A stretch of DNA of 25,856 nucleotides from Branchiostoma floridae (lineage: Eukaryota > Chordata > Leptocardii > Amphioxiformes > Branchiostomatidae), in NCBI RefSeq assembly GCF_000003815.2, contig NC_049990.1, positions 17,733,038 to 17,758,893 on the forward strand, written 5' to 3'. The translations under genes were made by a program, and so were the position numbers. Position 1 is the first letter of the stretch. Each line of letters opens with the position of its first letter. Under the pieces are notes generated by a model that ran no database searches, was not told where the DNA came from, and worked only from the letters and a program-made list of their open reading frames with translations. Positions 10,901 to 21,200 of this stretch are shown here, in pieces.

Positions 10901-11005
10901 GGCACTTCAACCCCAGTTACATGAAGAATCTACTGACCTCTCGTGAGAGAACACCTTCTGAAAACCACCAAACATCTTGTTGCAGGAGACCTCGGAGACT
11001 GCCAT
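4954..11005 (-). CDS. ESD: S-formylglutathione hydrolase (esterase D), nine coding exons, complete
   Basis: Cytosolic serine hydrolase that cleaves S-formylglutathione to formate and glutathione, the last step of glutathione-dependent formaldehyde removal. Coding exons in transcript order: 10938-11005, 9841-10028, 8435-8559, 8120-8184, 7659-7713, 6934-7032, 6439-6504, 5822-5923, 4954-5034. All introns are GT..AG and the exons sum to 849 nt, or 282 residues plus TGA, the same length as human ESD. Family signatures read clearly: [68 protein letters not shown] and GYDHSYYF. The triad is Ser149 (its codon split between exons 4 and 5), Asp226 (in GKADNF) and His260 (in GYDHSYY). The start has context CAAGATGG. 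A possible acceptor just upstream (exon beginning at 11013) suggests a separate 5' UTR exon. No damage is visible. Confidence 0.97.
7108..7575. repeat. Minisatellite, about 39-bp unit, about 12-13 copies, in an ESD intron
   Basis: Variants of CCTGTCCCTGGTGCTGAAC followed by a CA-rich stretch (ACCATTCACACACTAACATA) recur at roughly 37-42 base intervals. The last three units (about 7470-7575) are almost identical, while the left units are more diverged and some are shortened. On the ESD sense strand at least six units contain GGACAGGTATGT, a strong match to the 5' splice-site consensus. The unit is 13 codons long, so accidental open frames run through it; I do not regard them as coding. Confidence 0.88.
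8774..9020. mobile_element. hAT-like MITE copy 1 (ESD intron)
   Basis: The element spans 8782-9012 (231 bp). The left end TAGGTGTAGGGACCAGTACA and the right end (reverse complement starting TTGGGGGAGGTACCAGTACA) are imperfect terminal inverted repeats. The flanks are CCAACAGT (8774-8781) and CCAACAAT (9013-9020), an 8-bp target duplication with one mismatch, the length typical of the hAT superfamily. The interior shares GTCCAGGTTC-like, CTGGACCTG and CTGAATTTTCTGTACTGGTA motifs with the copy at 19909-20292. No coding capacity. Confidence 0.8.
10511..10710. repeat. 91-bp tandem repeat, 2.2 copies, in the first ESD coding intron
   Basis: The start motif (GTAGTTTTATGATTCTGC, then GCAGTTTTATGTTTCTGC, then GTAGTTTTATGTTTCTGC) occurs at 10511, 10602 and 10693, exactly 91 bases apart. 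Both full units contain TGTGGGAGTGCAGGATA and ACAGAATACTTCT. They differ by a modest number of substitutions, so the duplication is not very recent. Confidence 0.85.
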
Positions 11006-12273
11006 CTTGATTGCTGCACAGGTGGACGAATCCAACCGAAAAGTTAAGACAATGCATTGCTGAGGTGTCAAATGTAGGTTACACAGATTGTACGAATCAA
11101 GCATGATATGCAGCGCTATATTCAGATATGCTGATGGTGAAAGTTAATTTGCAAGTTCAAGTCCCGAGGCTGATTTCAAGTACATGGTGAAAACAAAAGA
11201 GACATACATATGACAATGAACAGTGATAAAAAAATTGCTATGAAAAGAGGCTACTCAAATACTAGTGCAAACGGGTTGGATTTGACTTAATTTTTGGAAG
11301 CAGAGGAAGGCGAAAAGCCCCCACTTTTTCCACAATTTCTGGGTTCTGCAATTTAAGGAGGATAGTGGCTTTCTCTTTCTGTCCATCTGTGAATGTGGGA
11401 AATCGCAAACTGGGATATGTCTTTGTGGCTTCTCTAAGTCTAAACAAAGTGATTCTTTCGGTTGGGTTGATTGAAAACTTTAAAATAGTATGAGTTTATA
11501 GACCGGCTGCATTCCAAAAGAACTACAGTATTGTAATTTGACAAGTTGCCCTGGACACAACACACAGCACCCTGACACACCCCCTTCTTCCACCAACCCC
11601 CCTCCCTCCGATCACGTGCCTGCATCTATGCCACATTCTCAAAAGATTTGATAAAATTCATGCGTGTCATTCCTTAAATCCTGATCTGTCACTGAACACG
11701 ATTCATCAGCCTCGAACGCTATAAGTACTTGCATATGCTCATCAACAATTTACCAAAGAAAACGTCAAATCTTACTTTTCCAGACCTGTGCACGCATGGA
11801 GGGGCAAAGGTCACAATATGGCACTTGCGCAGTAAGAGAGGATTGAAATGGAATTTTCTGATGTCACAGATTTATTTTCTTAAATTTGCGGACATAAAAA
11901 GAAATAGATTACTCATTTTATAATTATTACTACATATTTTATATTATTCAGCGAACAATTTGGCATTTATCGTGTCTATTTTTACAACAATAGTTTAGTT
12001 TATTTCTACAACACCCCTTCAAATTATGGACAAGTCCTAGGGTTACTTTCGGTCATTCCAGGTGGCAATATGGAAGGGAGCTTTCCGAAACGGCATCTTG
12101 CTCAGGATAAAACATCGGTTAGAACAAGAACTTGACCATCGCCGCTTTCTTCAACGATAGGACAGTAACCATAGAGTAGGAAGATGTCCACGGTGAAGTT
12201 TTGGACCATCTAGGCGGTTGGGATAGTAGAAAAACATCGCAGAGAAGTGATCGTCGAGGGACAGAGAACAAAA
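11006..12273. promoter_or_regulatory. Divergent intergenic region between ESD and the transporter gene
   Basis: The two start codons face away from each other across 1.27 kb, so the promoters of both genes should lie here, possibly shared. ESD probably has a non-coding first exon in it. An E-box CACGTG is at 11613-11618, next to a C-rich stretch (11576-11610). The right end (about 12040-12330) has more CpG than its surroundings. I see no convincing TATA box. The promoter role is inference from gene order. Confidence 0.4.
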
Positions 12274-15200
12274 ATGGAGGCAGATACTGATCGATTGACG
12301 GAGCGGCGAGACTCGCATGACTCCAGCCCTCGGGCTAACATGTACATTGTTTACATACAATGCTGTAAGTACAACCTTATAGGTTTTAAGTTTCAAAGGA
12401 CGTATCGTTACATAAGCTATATATTTGTACGAAGTAGTTTATAATAAACAGGTTGTATTAGTGAGGGGCGGGGCTCTATGTATAATTTATTTACTAGGTA
12501 TCCGAATCCTAGATATTTCTAACAAACAGTATTATGTAGAAAAATTCATTTAAGATGGTAAATTGTGATTAAGACATACGACTTTGTACATTGATCTTGT
12601 GACCAGTAAGGTATCAATGGTGATATATATGATATATGTTGATTTGCCAGGGAATAAAGAACAAAGAGCTGACTCTATATTAATTTTGATAATGTATGGT
12701 GTAAACATACTGGGTATGGTAACAGCAGTATACTGTATTGGCAAGTATATTAGCTTATAAATCATAAGTTTAAAGCTATGTTTCAAATCAAAACACATGT
12801 TGTCATTCTTGTCACTGTTGAACGCGTCCAATTTTGGCACCATATGGTAGCTTCAGTTGTAGTATGGAACGTTAATTTTCTACATGCCAATTTGCTATGC
12901 TTCCTTGATACTGAATTGGTAGATGATTAAATCATTATAAATCATCGGTTAGAACAAAGTGAGATTCAATGTAATTTGAGAGACGCTATGGTGTATTTGC
13001 AAGTGTTTAATAGCATACACAATAAGTATTAGTAAGCATTGTGGACATCTGCTAGTGCTCATTAGAATATTATGGTACATGTATTAATTTGCCATTTTTA
13101 CAGAAGATCAACTTCTTAAGTATTTTAAATTAGTATGGTGTATATGTACACTACAATATGTCATCCTGTCACTTGGCTATTGAAGGATATACACATATTT
13201 ACAGTATACAGTTGTCTGCATATGTTTAGGGAACAGTGGTACTAGATCATAGATGTGACCATGTGATAGCATACTGTAAAATGGAAATGTCTCAGTAGTT
13301 TTGTATTCGCTGTTTTTGTGCTTGGTGACTTTTTGCTGCGAATTTCAAACCACCTCAACAATATTTGTTCCGTTTTCTGCCCACCTACCCTTTTGTCTCA
13401 ACAGTGAACTTAAAACCACCATATACAATACATTTTCTCTCAATCACAAAATTGAATACTTGCAAACATTTCCCCCTCTACAGTATTTTCTCCAGGATGA
13501 TCTCATACTACTGGAACTGATCAACCTGTGTTGTTCAATATCAGCAAAAATTGAGGACACCAAAATCAGATTATTCATAATGCAGGTTTTCATGAGACTT
13601 GAAGAAGTAGTCTTTATATTTTAACAAAATGAACATGAAATATTGTTTCTTGCTGATTTTTCTTTTTCGTTTGCTCATCACTACATTTATAAAGCCAGTG
13701 GCTGTCTTAAGGATGCTTTTTTATTCTTGAAGTGCCCTACCTTCATTAAAAAAACATGTCTGCTCAAGATGTAAGCCATTCCATAAAAGAGCATTGATTA
13801 GATATCGTCCTCTGAACTTCATATTTTGTTTTTCAGACTTTGTGACAATTGCAACCATTCTGGGTACAGGAATTCTAGGTAAGTATCTTTGTTGATGATG
13901 CTATTTCATTGAAATGTCGCAAAAACTAAAAGGAGGAAAATTTTATTTTTTTTTACTTTCGATTTTTCAGTCCTCTGATCCTTCTCACTCAGAGGACTGA
14001 TCGAAAGCTTGTTGGTAAGTTTTATCTTGCGCACGGATATACATGGTCGTAAAATTGTAACATAATGTTGACAACCGTCACAGATGAACTTATAATCAAG
14101 TAATAATAAAATGAGTTTCATCATAATTGCATCAGCTAGAGTAGGAATGTTTATTGGAATAACAGACTACTAGTGCATGTACTTTATTCACAGCCAAATA
14201 CACTGTATTAAATTTACGAGCAATGATTTATTGCCCTACCTGATAAAACTATTCTTGCAGGAATGTTTGTTGTTTACTTATTGTTTGTACACTTCAGGTC
14301 TCCCGGTGACGCTATCCCACTCTGGACTGTACCCATTCCTGGTGTCCTTTCTCATAGGATTTCTTGTACAGGTAGGTGTGAAGTATTTCTGTACTGTCAG
14401 GCTTTCTTCAGTCATAGTCTGGATGCTGGTGTTTTGGTTTGGTTTGGTTTAATTTAAATTGGATCTCTGTTAGTGACTGTTAAGTCACTTTTCTTCCTGG
14501 AGTCAGAGTGAATGATGTAATCACCGTATGGCTAATCACCGTATGGCTGATATGAGACAGATGTTCACCAGACCTCCATTCAGGTGATTTGGAGTGAATC
14601 ACAAACTCCAGATGGAAGGACTGCTCCACGTGTTGCAGACGACCAGAATATACTCTGGACCACAGTGTAAATTGTACCCACAGCTGTATATCATGTCGGG
14701 GTATATACCTGCCTGCATTACTGGCCTTATTAGTCTGTTCCCTTATTTCGAAGTGGGTAAAGTTTTCCGGCAGGCTAAAGGTAACTAGGCTGGTATCCAT
14801 CAATCAATCTTGTAACCATGACAACCCAGAGTGGTCGGTTATGAGCTATAATTAACAATTGCAACAGCTCAGCAAATAACTCAATGTGTCCAATATGAAT
14901 GGTGGTATGAAAGCAAATAAAGATTTTTGATGTATTTGCACACAAAAATGAATCAGTGATATTAAGGATATATATGTGGAATCTGTACAAGATTATCAAA
15001 ATAAGCTTAACAGAGGTATTTGGATCATCTTTACTACTTACAAAAATTTGATTCATAAACATTTGATTCATAAACATTGCACATTTCTTGCCTTGTAGAC
15101 ACATTTATCTACTTCTTTAATAGATTGGGCGATTTGTTTTAGTTTGATTGAGCCACACAGTAAAATAAAATGATGTGTTTAAATGTCTTATATGCATATT

Positions 15201-18200
15201 ATTTATATTCCATCCAACAGTGCTTGCTGGTGTATTTCTTTGTGGAGATCCTACAGAGAGCATATGCAGCTCAGGAGCAAATATCCAAGGTAGGGTGTGA
15301 TTTTCTTTCCATGATAGAAACTGCAACTGCAGTGCAAGAAACCAATGTACCTAAAACAACATGAGCTGTAATTTCCAACACAAAATCAGGCTCAGTAATA
15401 CAGTCAAACCTGTCTATAGCGGCCACTCAAGGGACCGGACAAATTTGGCCACTATAGACAGGTGGCCTCTGTATAGAGGTGGCAACTTGTAGATAAAATA
15501 CCCAAGGGACCGACAAAAAGTGGCCACTATGGACAGGTGGCCCCTCTGTAGAGGTGGCCCCTAATACAGGTTTGACTGTACAGTCAAACCTGTCTATAGC
15601 GGCCACTCAAGGGACCGGACAAATTTGGCCACTATAGACAGGTGGCCTCTGTATAGAGGTGGCAACTTGTAGATAAAATACCCAAGGGACCGACAAAAAG
15701 TGGCCACTATGGACAGGTGGCCCCTCTGTAGAGGTGGCCCCTAATACAGGTTTGACTGTACAAGTTTTTCAACTGTTCAACTGTTAAGGACAACCTAAGC
15801 AATATCAACCTGACTCGGGCCTGTAGAACTTTAAGTTTCAAAAATCTTTTCTTTGTGAGTTTGTCACTTTTCTACCTGATAAGAGGAAAAACAACTCTAT
15901 TCCATTACATGCTAACATTGATTGGGCAAAAGAGCACCTTGACAGTCTGTGACCTTGATTTTTGGTGGTTCCAATAAGTAAACAACTCTGGCTTGTTTTT
16001 GCACCGTGATGTTGCTTAGGTTGCCTTTAATCTAAACTGCTTAACCATAAAACTTCATCTGTTGACCAGTCCAATGATTCAAAACACCAGAAACAATTAT
16101 AGAGAAATACCATATGGTGCTTCTAGAGTGCTTTTAGGAAGAAAATCCACTATGTAATATAACCATGTCCTCTATGAGGACAAGCATGCACATTTTCATA
16201 TCTATTCTTTTGTGACATAAGACATAAACTAAAAGGAGATAGAAATCACAAGACTTCGTAGATGCCCTTTGATGTAACCAGCATCATAAAATATGCATGG
16301 CAAAACTTGACCTAGAATGCGAGGGCGGTCTCCCTAAAGACCCTAATTTGGTTACAAATGGTACCCAGTTGTAATCGTGTTGTCGCTTGTACACACTTTG
16401 TTAAAATGAAACCTTGATGTTTGTAATTTTGAAATATTCTACACAATTATTGTTGAGAAAGTATTTTTATATGGATGTAAGTGTTAAAACTTAAAACTTA
16501 AAGGATGCTTGTCTAATCTTAAAATTTGAAAGATAAATTCTTGATTGTGTAATATGCATGCAGACATAATGTTATGGATCATCAGATTATTTACAATCAT
16601 CTATTTTCATTGTTGCTAATGCTTTGTATTCTTGAGTTTTTGATGTCTTTACCTTATGTTAAATTTTAGAACGTAGCTTTACAAACTAGGGTAAAGTTGT
16701 TTTTTTTCCATTCACCAAGAATAATAACCAGATATTACTATCTGGTATTTGTTACACATTTATATGTATGGAGTATTCCACTCTTTTTTTGGCAGCATTT
16801 TTATATTGTTTTCCCTAGCAGGGCTCAAAATTAATCTTTGGGTTAGCTATAGGGTGCTCTGGTGCACCCAACTTTAAAAAAATTGGGTGCACCAAAAAAT
16901 TCTGAGTGCAACACATGAAATAAACTAAAATGTAAAAAAAAACTAATTACAAGCTATTAAATTCTTAAACAAGTACCATGACAGACATTTTATCATCTTT
17001 CTAACACTTGGATGTCAAAAATATGATGTATACTAGTATACTTTGATATCTTTATATGCTTTAACCTTAGAAAATATTGCACCTAGGTGCACAAACACCC
17101 AGTATTTCGAGCCCTGTCTAGACATTTAAATGGAGGACTCCCTTTCTTTAAGACAATTTTTGTTATCCTTTAAAATTGTAGCCAAAGTTACTAGTAAACT
17201 GAGTACAAAAACTGTCTTTGCTTTTGAGATTCAAAGTTTTACATATTTTCTCTAACTGCATGCTATAAGTGGGGTGGTTGCTTCTGGACAGAGAAAGACC
17301 CTCTGTTATCCAAATCCAGCAAGATTCATCCACTGCATGTTGTGGCACGGGTGAAGGTGTGTTGGCCACCACTTGCTTGGGTGATAAGCTAACATACATG
17401 TAGAGGTGGTGGAAAGTACTTAGTCAAAACCTTCCTTTTCGTACTTCATTTTGGAAGTGCTGTAACTGATGAAGAGCTGACTTATTATCATTCCATTGCA
17501 GCTAATTCTTTACCTGTCATGCTTTTCCATGCTTTTGTCCTTTTTCTTTATTTTGATGTAATTAATCACCTTTCATGTGCATAATACTGTACAACAGATC
17601 TACTTTTTGATGGGTATAAAGTAGTAGCATTCACATATATCTTTCATGTGAATTCTTCTACCCAACTTTCAAATCCACTTCTTCAGTATTAGCAAGCTGT
17701 TGTCATACTCATAGACCATTAAGATAATAATTATAGAAATATAACACCAAAATTGTACTGACATAAACCATCAAGATAATAACTTTAGAAATGTAGTAAC
17801 AAAATTATACTCATCAGATCCTAATGATAGAAATGTAACAACAAAATTGTATGTTGTATGTGAAATGGGCTTTACTGTAACTGCCCTACTAGCTAACTTG
17901 AATATATAATGGTTGCAATACTACAGTTTGTTTTGCCTTATCATATAGTAAGTCAAGTTATTGTATGTAACTTCATAAGCTTTAGCCTTCTAAAACTAGC
18001 CATGAGTTATACCTCAGGTTATGCTACCCATTGAACTGTTTTAGAACCCCCCTACACTAAAATTGTCATCTACTGTTCATATACAGCTGTTACATACAGG
18101 CCAGTTTCAGGCAACAAAGCACCAAACACAGTTACTGTTACATTACTGTTATCAGCAACCTGCTCTTGAGAAAAATCAATACAAGAGAGAAAAAGGTGTT

Positions 18201-21200
18201 GAAATTGTCCTTTGCAGAAATTTGAATAAATAATGTGACAAAAATCTCTCAGAATTCTTTTTCATGTTGTTGATGTTTAGTCAGCAGAAGTTTCACAGTA
18301 TTGTGTCAGCATCACAGACATCCAAAGCTGGGTAATTAGCCTTGGGAGTTAGAGGTGCCATTATTTATAGCTACAGGATTACACTACTGAAGTTGTGCTA
18401 AAGTTCTTGTCATTCTCTTTGTCACCTGTAGGGGGCGACGTTGAGCCATGAGCACATCCCACTTCAGGAGGAGGAGGATGAAGCTGATGAAAAGGAGATA
18501 AGTAAGATCAAAGTATTGATTCCTCTCTTCTAGATAAGACCTCTTAACTATGACTTTTTCCAGTTCCTTTTCTCTCAATAACACGTCATCTATTCTACCA
18601 TCTCTTTGTCAGCTGTTAAGTCCTTGGTAGTACATTTATTCTTTCAGACATACTGTTATGTGAACAAACTAAATGGAACGTAAGAGAATTTCTTGTCTTG
18701 TTTGCTAACAAATACAAAATAAGGAACATATGTGAGGCTACTAACTAAATAACTTTTCAAACTTGCTGAGTCTAAATGTAATGTGTCTAACTTTATGAGG
18801 ACACTTCTAACATATAGACCCTGTAATAATAAAACACATTTGTAATTTTTTAGTACCATGATTGACACAATTGTTTGCTGTAATAACCTTTACTTGCCAA
18901 CTACATTTGTATTTTACATAGCAACATATTACATGTAATACAAGGTTCTCAAAACTTTTTCTTCCCTTCCCCCAAATGCAACATGTAGCTGAAACAGGTA
19001 AAACAATTTTGAAACAATTCTAAGCTTTTGTATATAATCACACTAAAAGACATGATTCGCACAATAACAAAGAACAGCCTTATACTATAGTCTTTAACAG
19101 CTCGCGCTTTAAATTTATGCTCGGCTAAAAGTTAAAGAGAATTTTGCTTTAGTCATAAAAAGCTTCCAAAAATACAAAGAAATGGCCTTATTTAGTAACT
19201 GTTAACGGGATATTACCATAATGGTATTTAATAGAATATGTATGATGATTTAGTTAATAATGTATTATCTGAATTCCTTCTTAATGCCCCTGCCCACACA
19301 GTTATCAATTCTTAATATTGAAAGACGACCAGGCATATTACAGCCGAGAAAAAGGTCACACAGTTCATTCTCCTATGCAGAGACAAACTCTTGTCATAGA
19401 ACTCCGACTGGCGTCAATGACGTGGTCTTGTGCCTGCATAGGAGAATGATAATCTTTGCCCTATTTATTTGCTGTGTGCTAGGGGCTTTAGGGTTTACTT
19501 TTTCTTTCCTCACACAACTAAATCATTTCTCTCAGTTCAACTGTTTCCACCGTTGCTGTTCTGTTTGATGTTCTGTTACCATTTACTAGACGGCATGCTA
19601 GTGGCAGGTCATGTGATCCTGCCCGACCAATCGGCTATCAGACCGCCAAACCTGCACTTGCTGGGAACGCTATTCCTGCCCTGCGGCACCAGACAGATGT
19701 TTGATATTGTTGTCTTCCTAAACTTGTAAGTGTCCACGGATAAAATGTGTCATCTGCAAACTGACAGAACAAAACTGACAGAACTTGTTTTTCAGGCACT
19801 GTTGCTGAGGAGTGTGATGGACTAAAAGTTCAACCTGTGTGTTCCAGTTCTAACCAACTTAGCCATTAGTCCGTGCCCTTAGGTTATATTGATTTGATGT
19901 TACTCAATTAGGGATGGGTTCCGGGTCCAAAACGTTTTTTTATCGTGTTGGACTGGTTCAGAAAAAAAACGCCCGGAAAAAAATCAGTGGACCAGATTTT
20001 GAAACAATCAGAAAATGAACAGATTATGCAGACAAGCGTTCATGTGTTTTAGGGCTTACGGGTCCAAGAAAATAAAAAGAGCTAAGTAGAGGAGAGATGA
20101 AGTCATTAGAATTCCAGAAGAAATAGGATACTCTACTCAACAGATTCTGTTGTGGCAAAATGGAATTTCGTTTTGAGTATTGCCCATTCACAAGTTTTCC
20201 CATACAATCAGGTTCAGGTCCGGGCCGAGACCTAATCCTCTGGACCTGGATCGTACCTGTAACTGAATTTTCTGTACTGGTACCCACCCCTATACTCAAT
20301 AACATCAAAATAGTCACCAACCAACTGCTGACATTGATCTGAAAGGTCAATGACCCCAACAGAAAAGGTATTGATTAAACATTGAAGATGTCAAAGGTTA
20401 TGACCCCAGATTGAACCCTGACGTTTTCTCTTTTTGCAGCAGATGGCATGCTCGCAGGTCACGTGATCCTGCCCAAGCGGCCAGAGATCAGGTCACCTGA
20501 CCTGCACATGCTGGGCACCATGTTCCTGAGCTGTGGGGTGCAGCAAGCATTTGACCTTATCGTCTTCTTGCACTTGTACGTTCCAACTATGGCTATAGGC
20601 TTCTCTTGTGGTGCCAAGGTCTTGTTCTATCTCCGATGATTATGTTTCCCGATGTTAAAGGAAAACATATTGTGTTTTCTGGTGTGTTCCTTTTCTTTTA
20701 CTCCTTCCTCTTCTGTTATTACCCAATCAGATCTTAAAACTATCGGGGACATCAGCTTATTAGCTGTTACAGAAAATATGAATGAAAGACTAGCAGTTAA
20801 AGAAAATAAGAACAAAATGTAGCCGATGCAGCAAATGGAAAGTGTTTTAAATTTTTTTTTTCAAAGCAAATTACAGGGAGGGAAATATCCTGCATTTTCT
20901 TGAAAATGTTACCTTTCTAGTCTTTTTTTATTTTTTTCAATCATATTCTGTACATCTGTGACACCAGAATAAAACATTCAAGGTACAAAGTTTTGTTTCT
21001 AACTCAACAATAACAATTAACAATTCAAAACATCTATGATGTAATTTCATTTATTTAACGTTACAGAATGGGTCACCTATTTCAATCTTATCTTTCTTTC
21101 TTTTATTTCAAACTTTCTTTTGTACTGCAGTTGGATTGGGACTGGCATACCTGGTTTACAAGGAGTTGTCTTCTTTTTAAATCTTTTTTTCTTCCCAGTT

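Larger units (their letters stand above)
5035..10937 (-). other. ESD: ESD introns: contents
   Basis: Eight introns span 5035-5821, 5924-6438, 6505-6933, 7033-7658, 7714-8119, 8185-8434, 8560-9840 and 10029-10937. The fourth of these is mostly minisatellite. Intron 8560-9840 holds a hAT-like MITE, and 10029-10937 holds a 91-bp tandem repeat. In 5035-5821, 5924-6438, 6505-6933 and 7714-8119 I see only AT-rich sequence without recognisable structure. The open frame of about 110 codons at 9406-9738 (- strand) shows no domain and no splice fit. Confidence 0.6.
12365..18431 (+). other. Transporter introns 1-4: contents
   Basis: Intron 1 (12365-13836) and introns 2 and 3 (13879-14297, 14372-15220) are AT-rich, with no gene or clear mobile element that I can recognise. 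A 15-16-base direct repeat, AATCACCGTATGGCT, sits near 14519-14547. Intron 4 (15290-18431) carries three elements described separately (15399-15760, 15784-16029, 16819-17116). The rest of intron 4, including 17117-18431, shows nothing recognisable. Confidence 0.5.

Noticed and set aside
12113-12967. Direct repeat CATCGGTTAGAACAA at 12113 and 12953
   Set aside because: 15 bases shared without extended similarity or defined ends; not enough to call an element or duplication.
13301-13624. 107-codon open frame on the + strand
   Set aside because: Low-complexity hydrophobic and Cys-rich content in a transporter intron with no domain or splice support.
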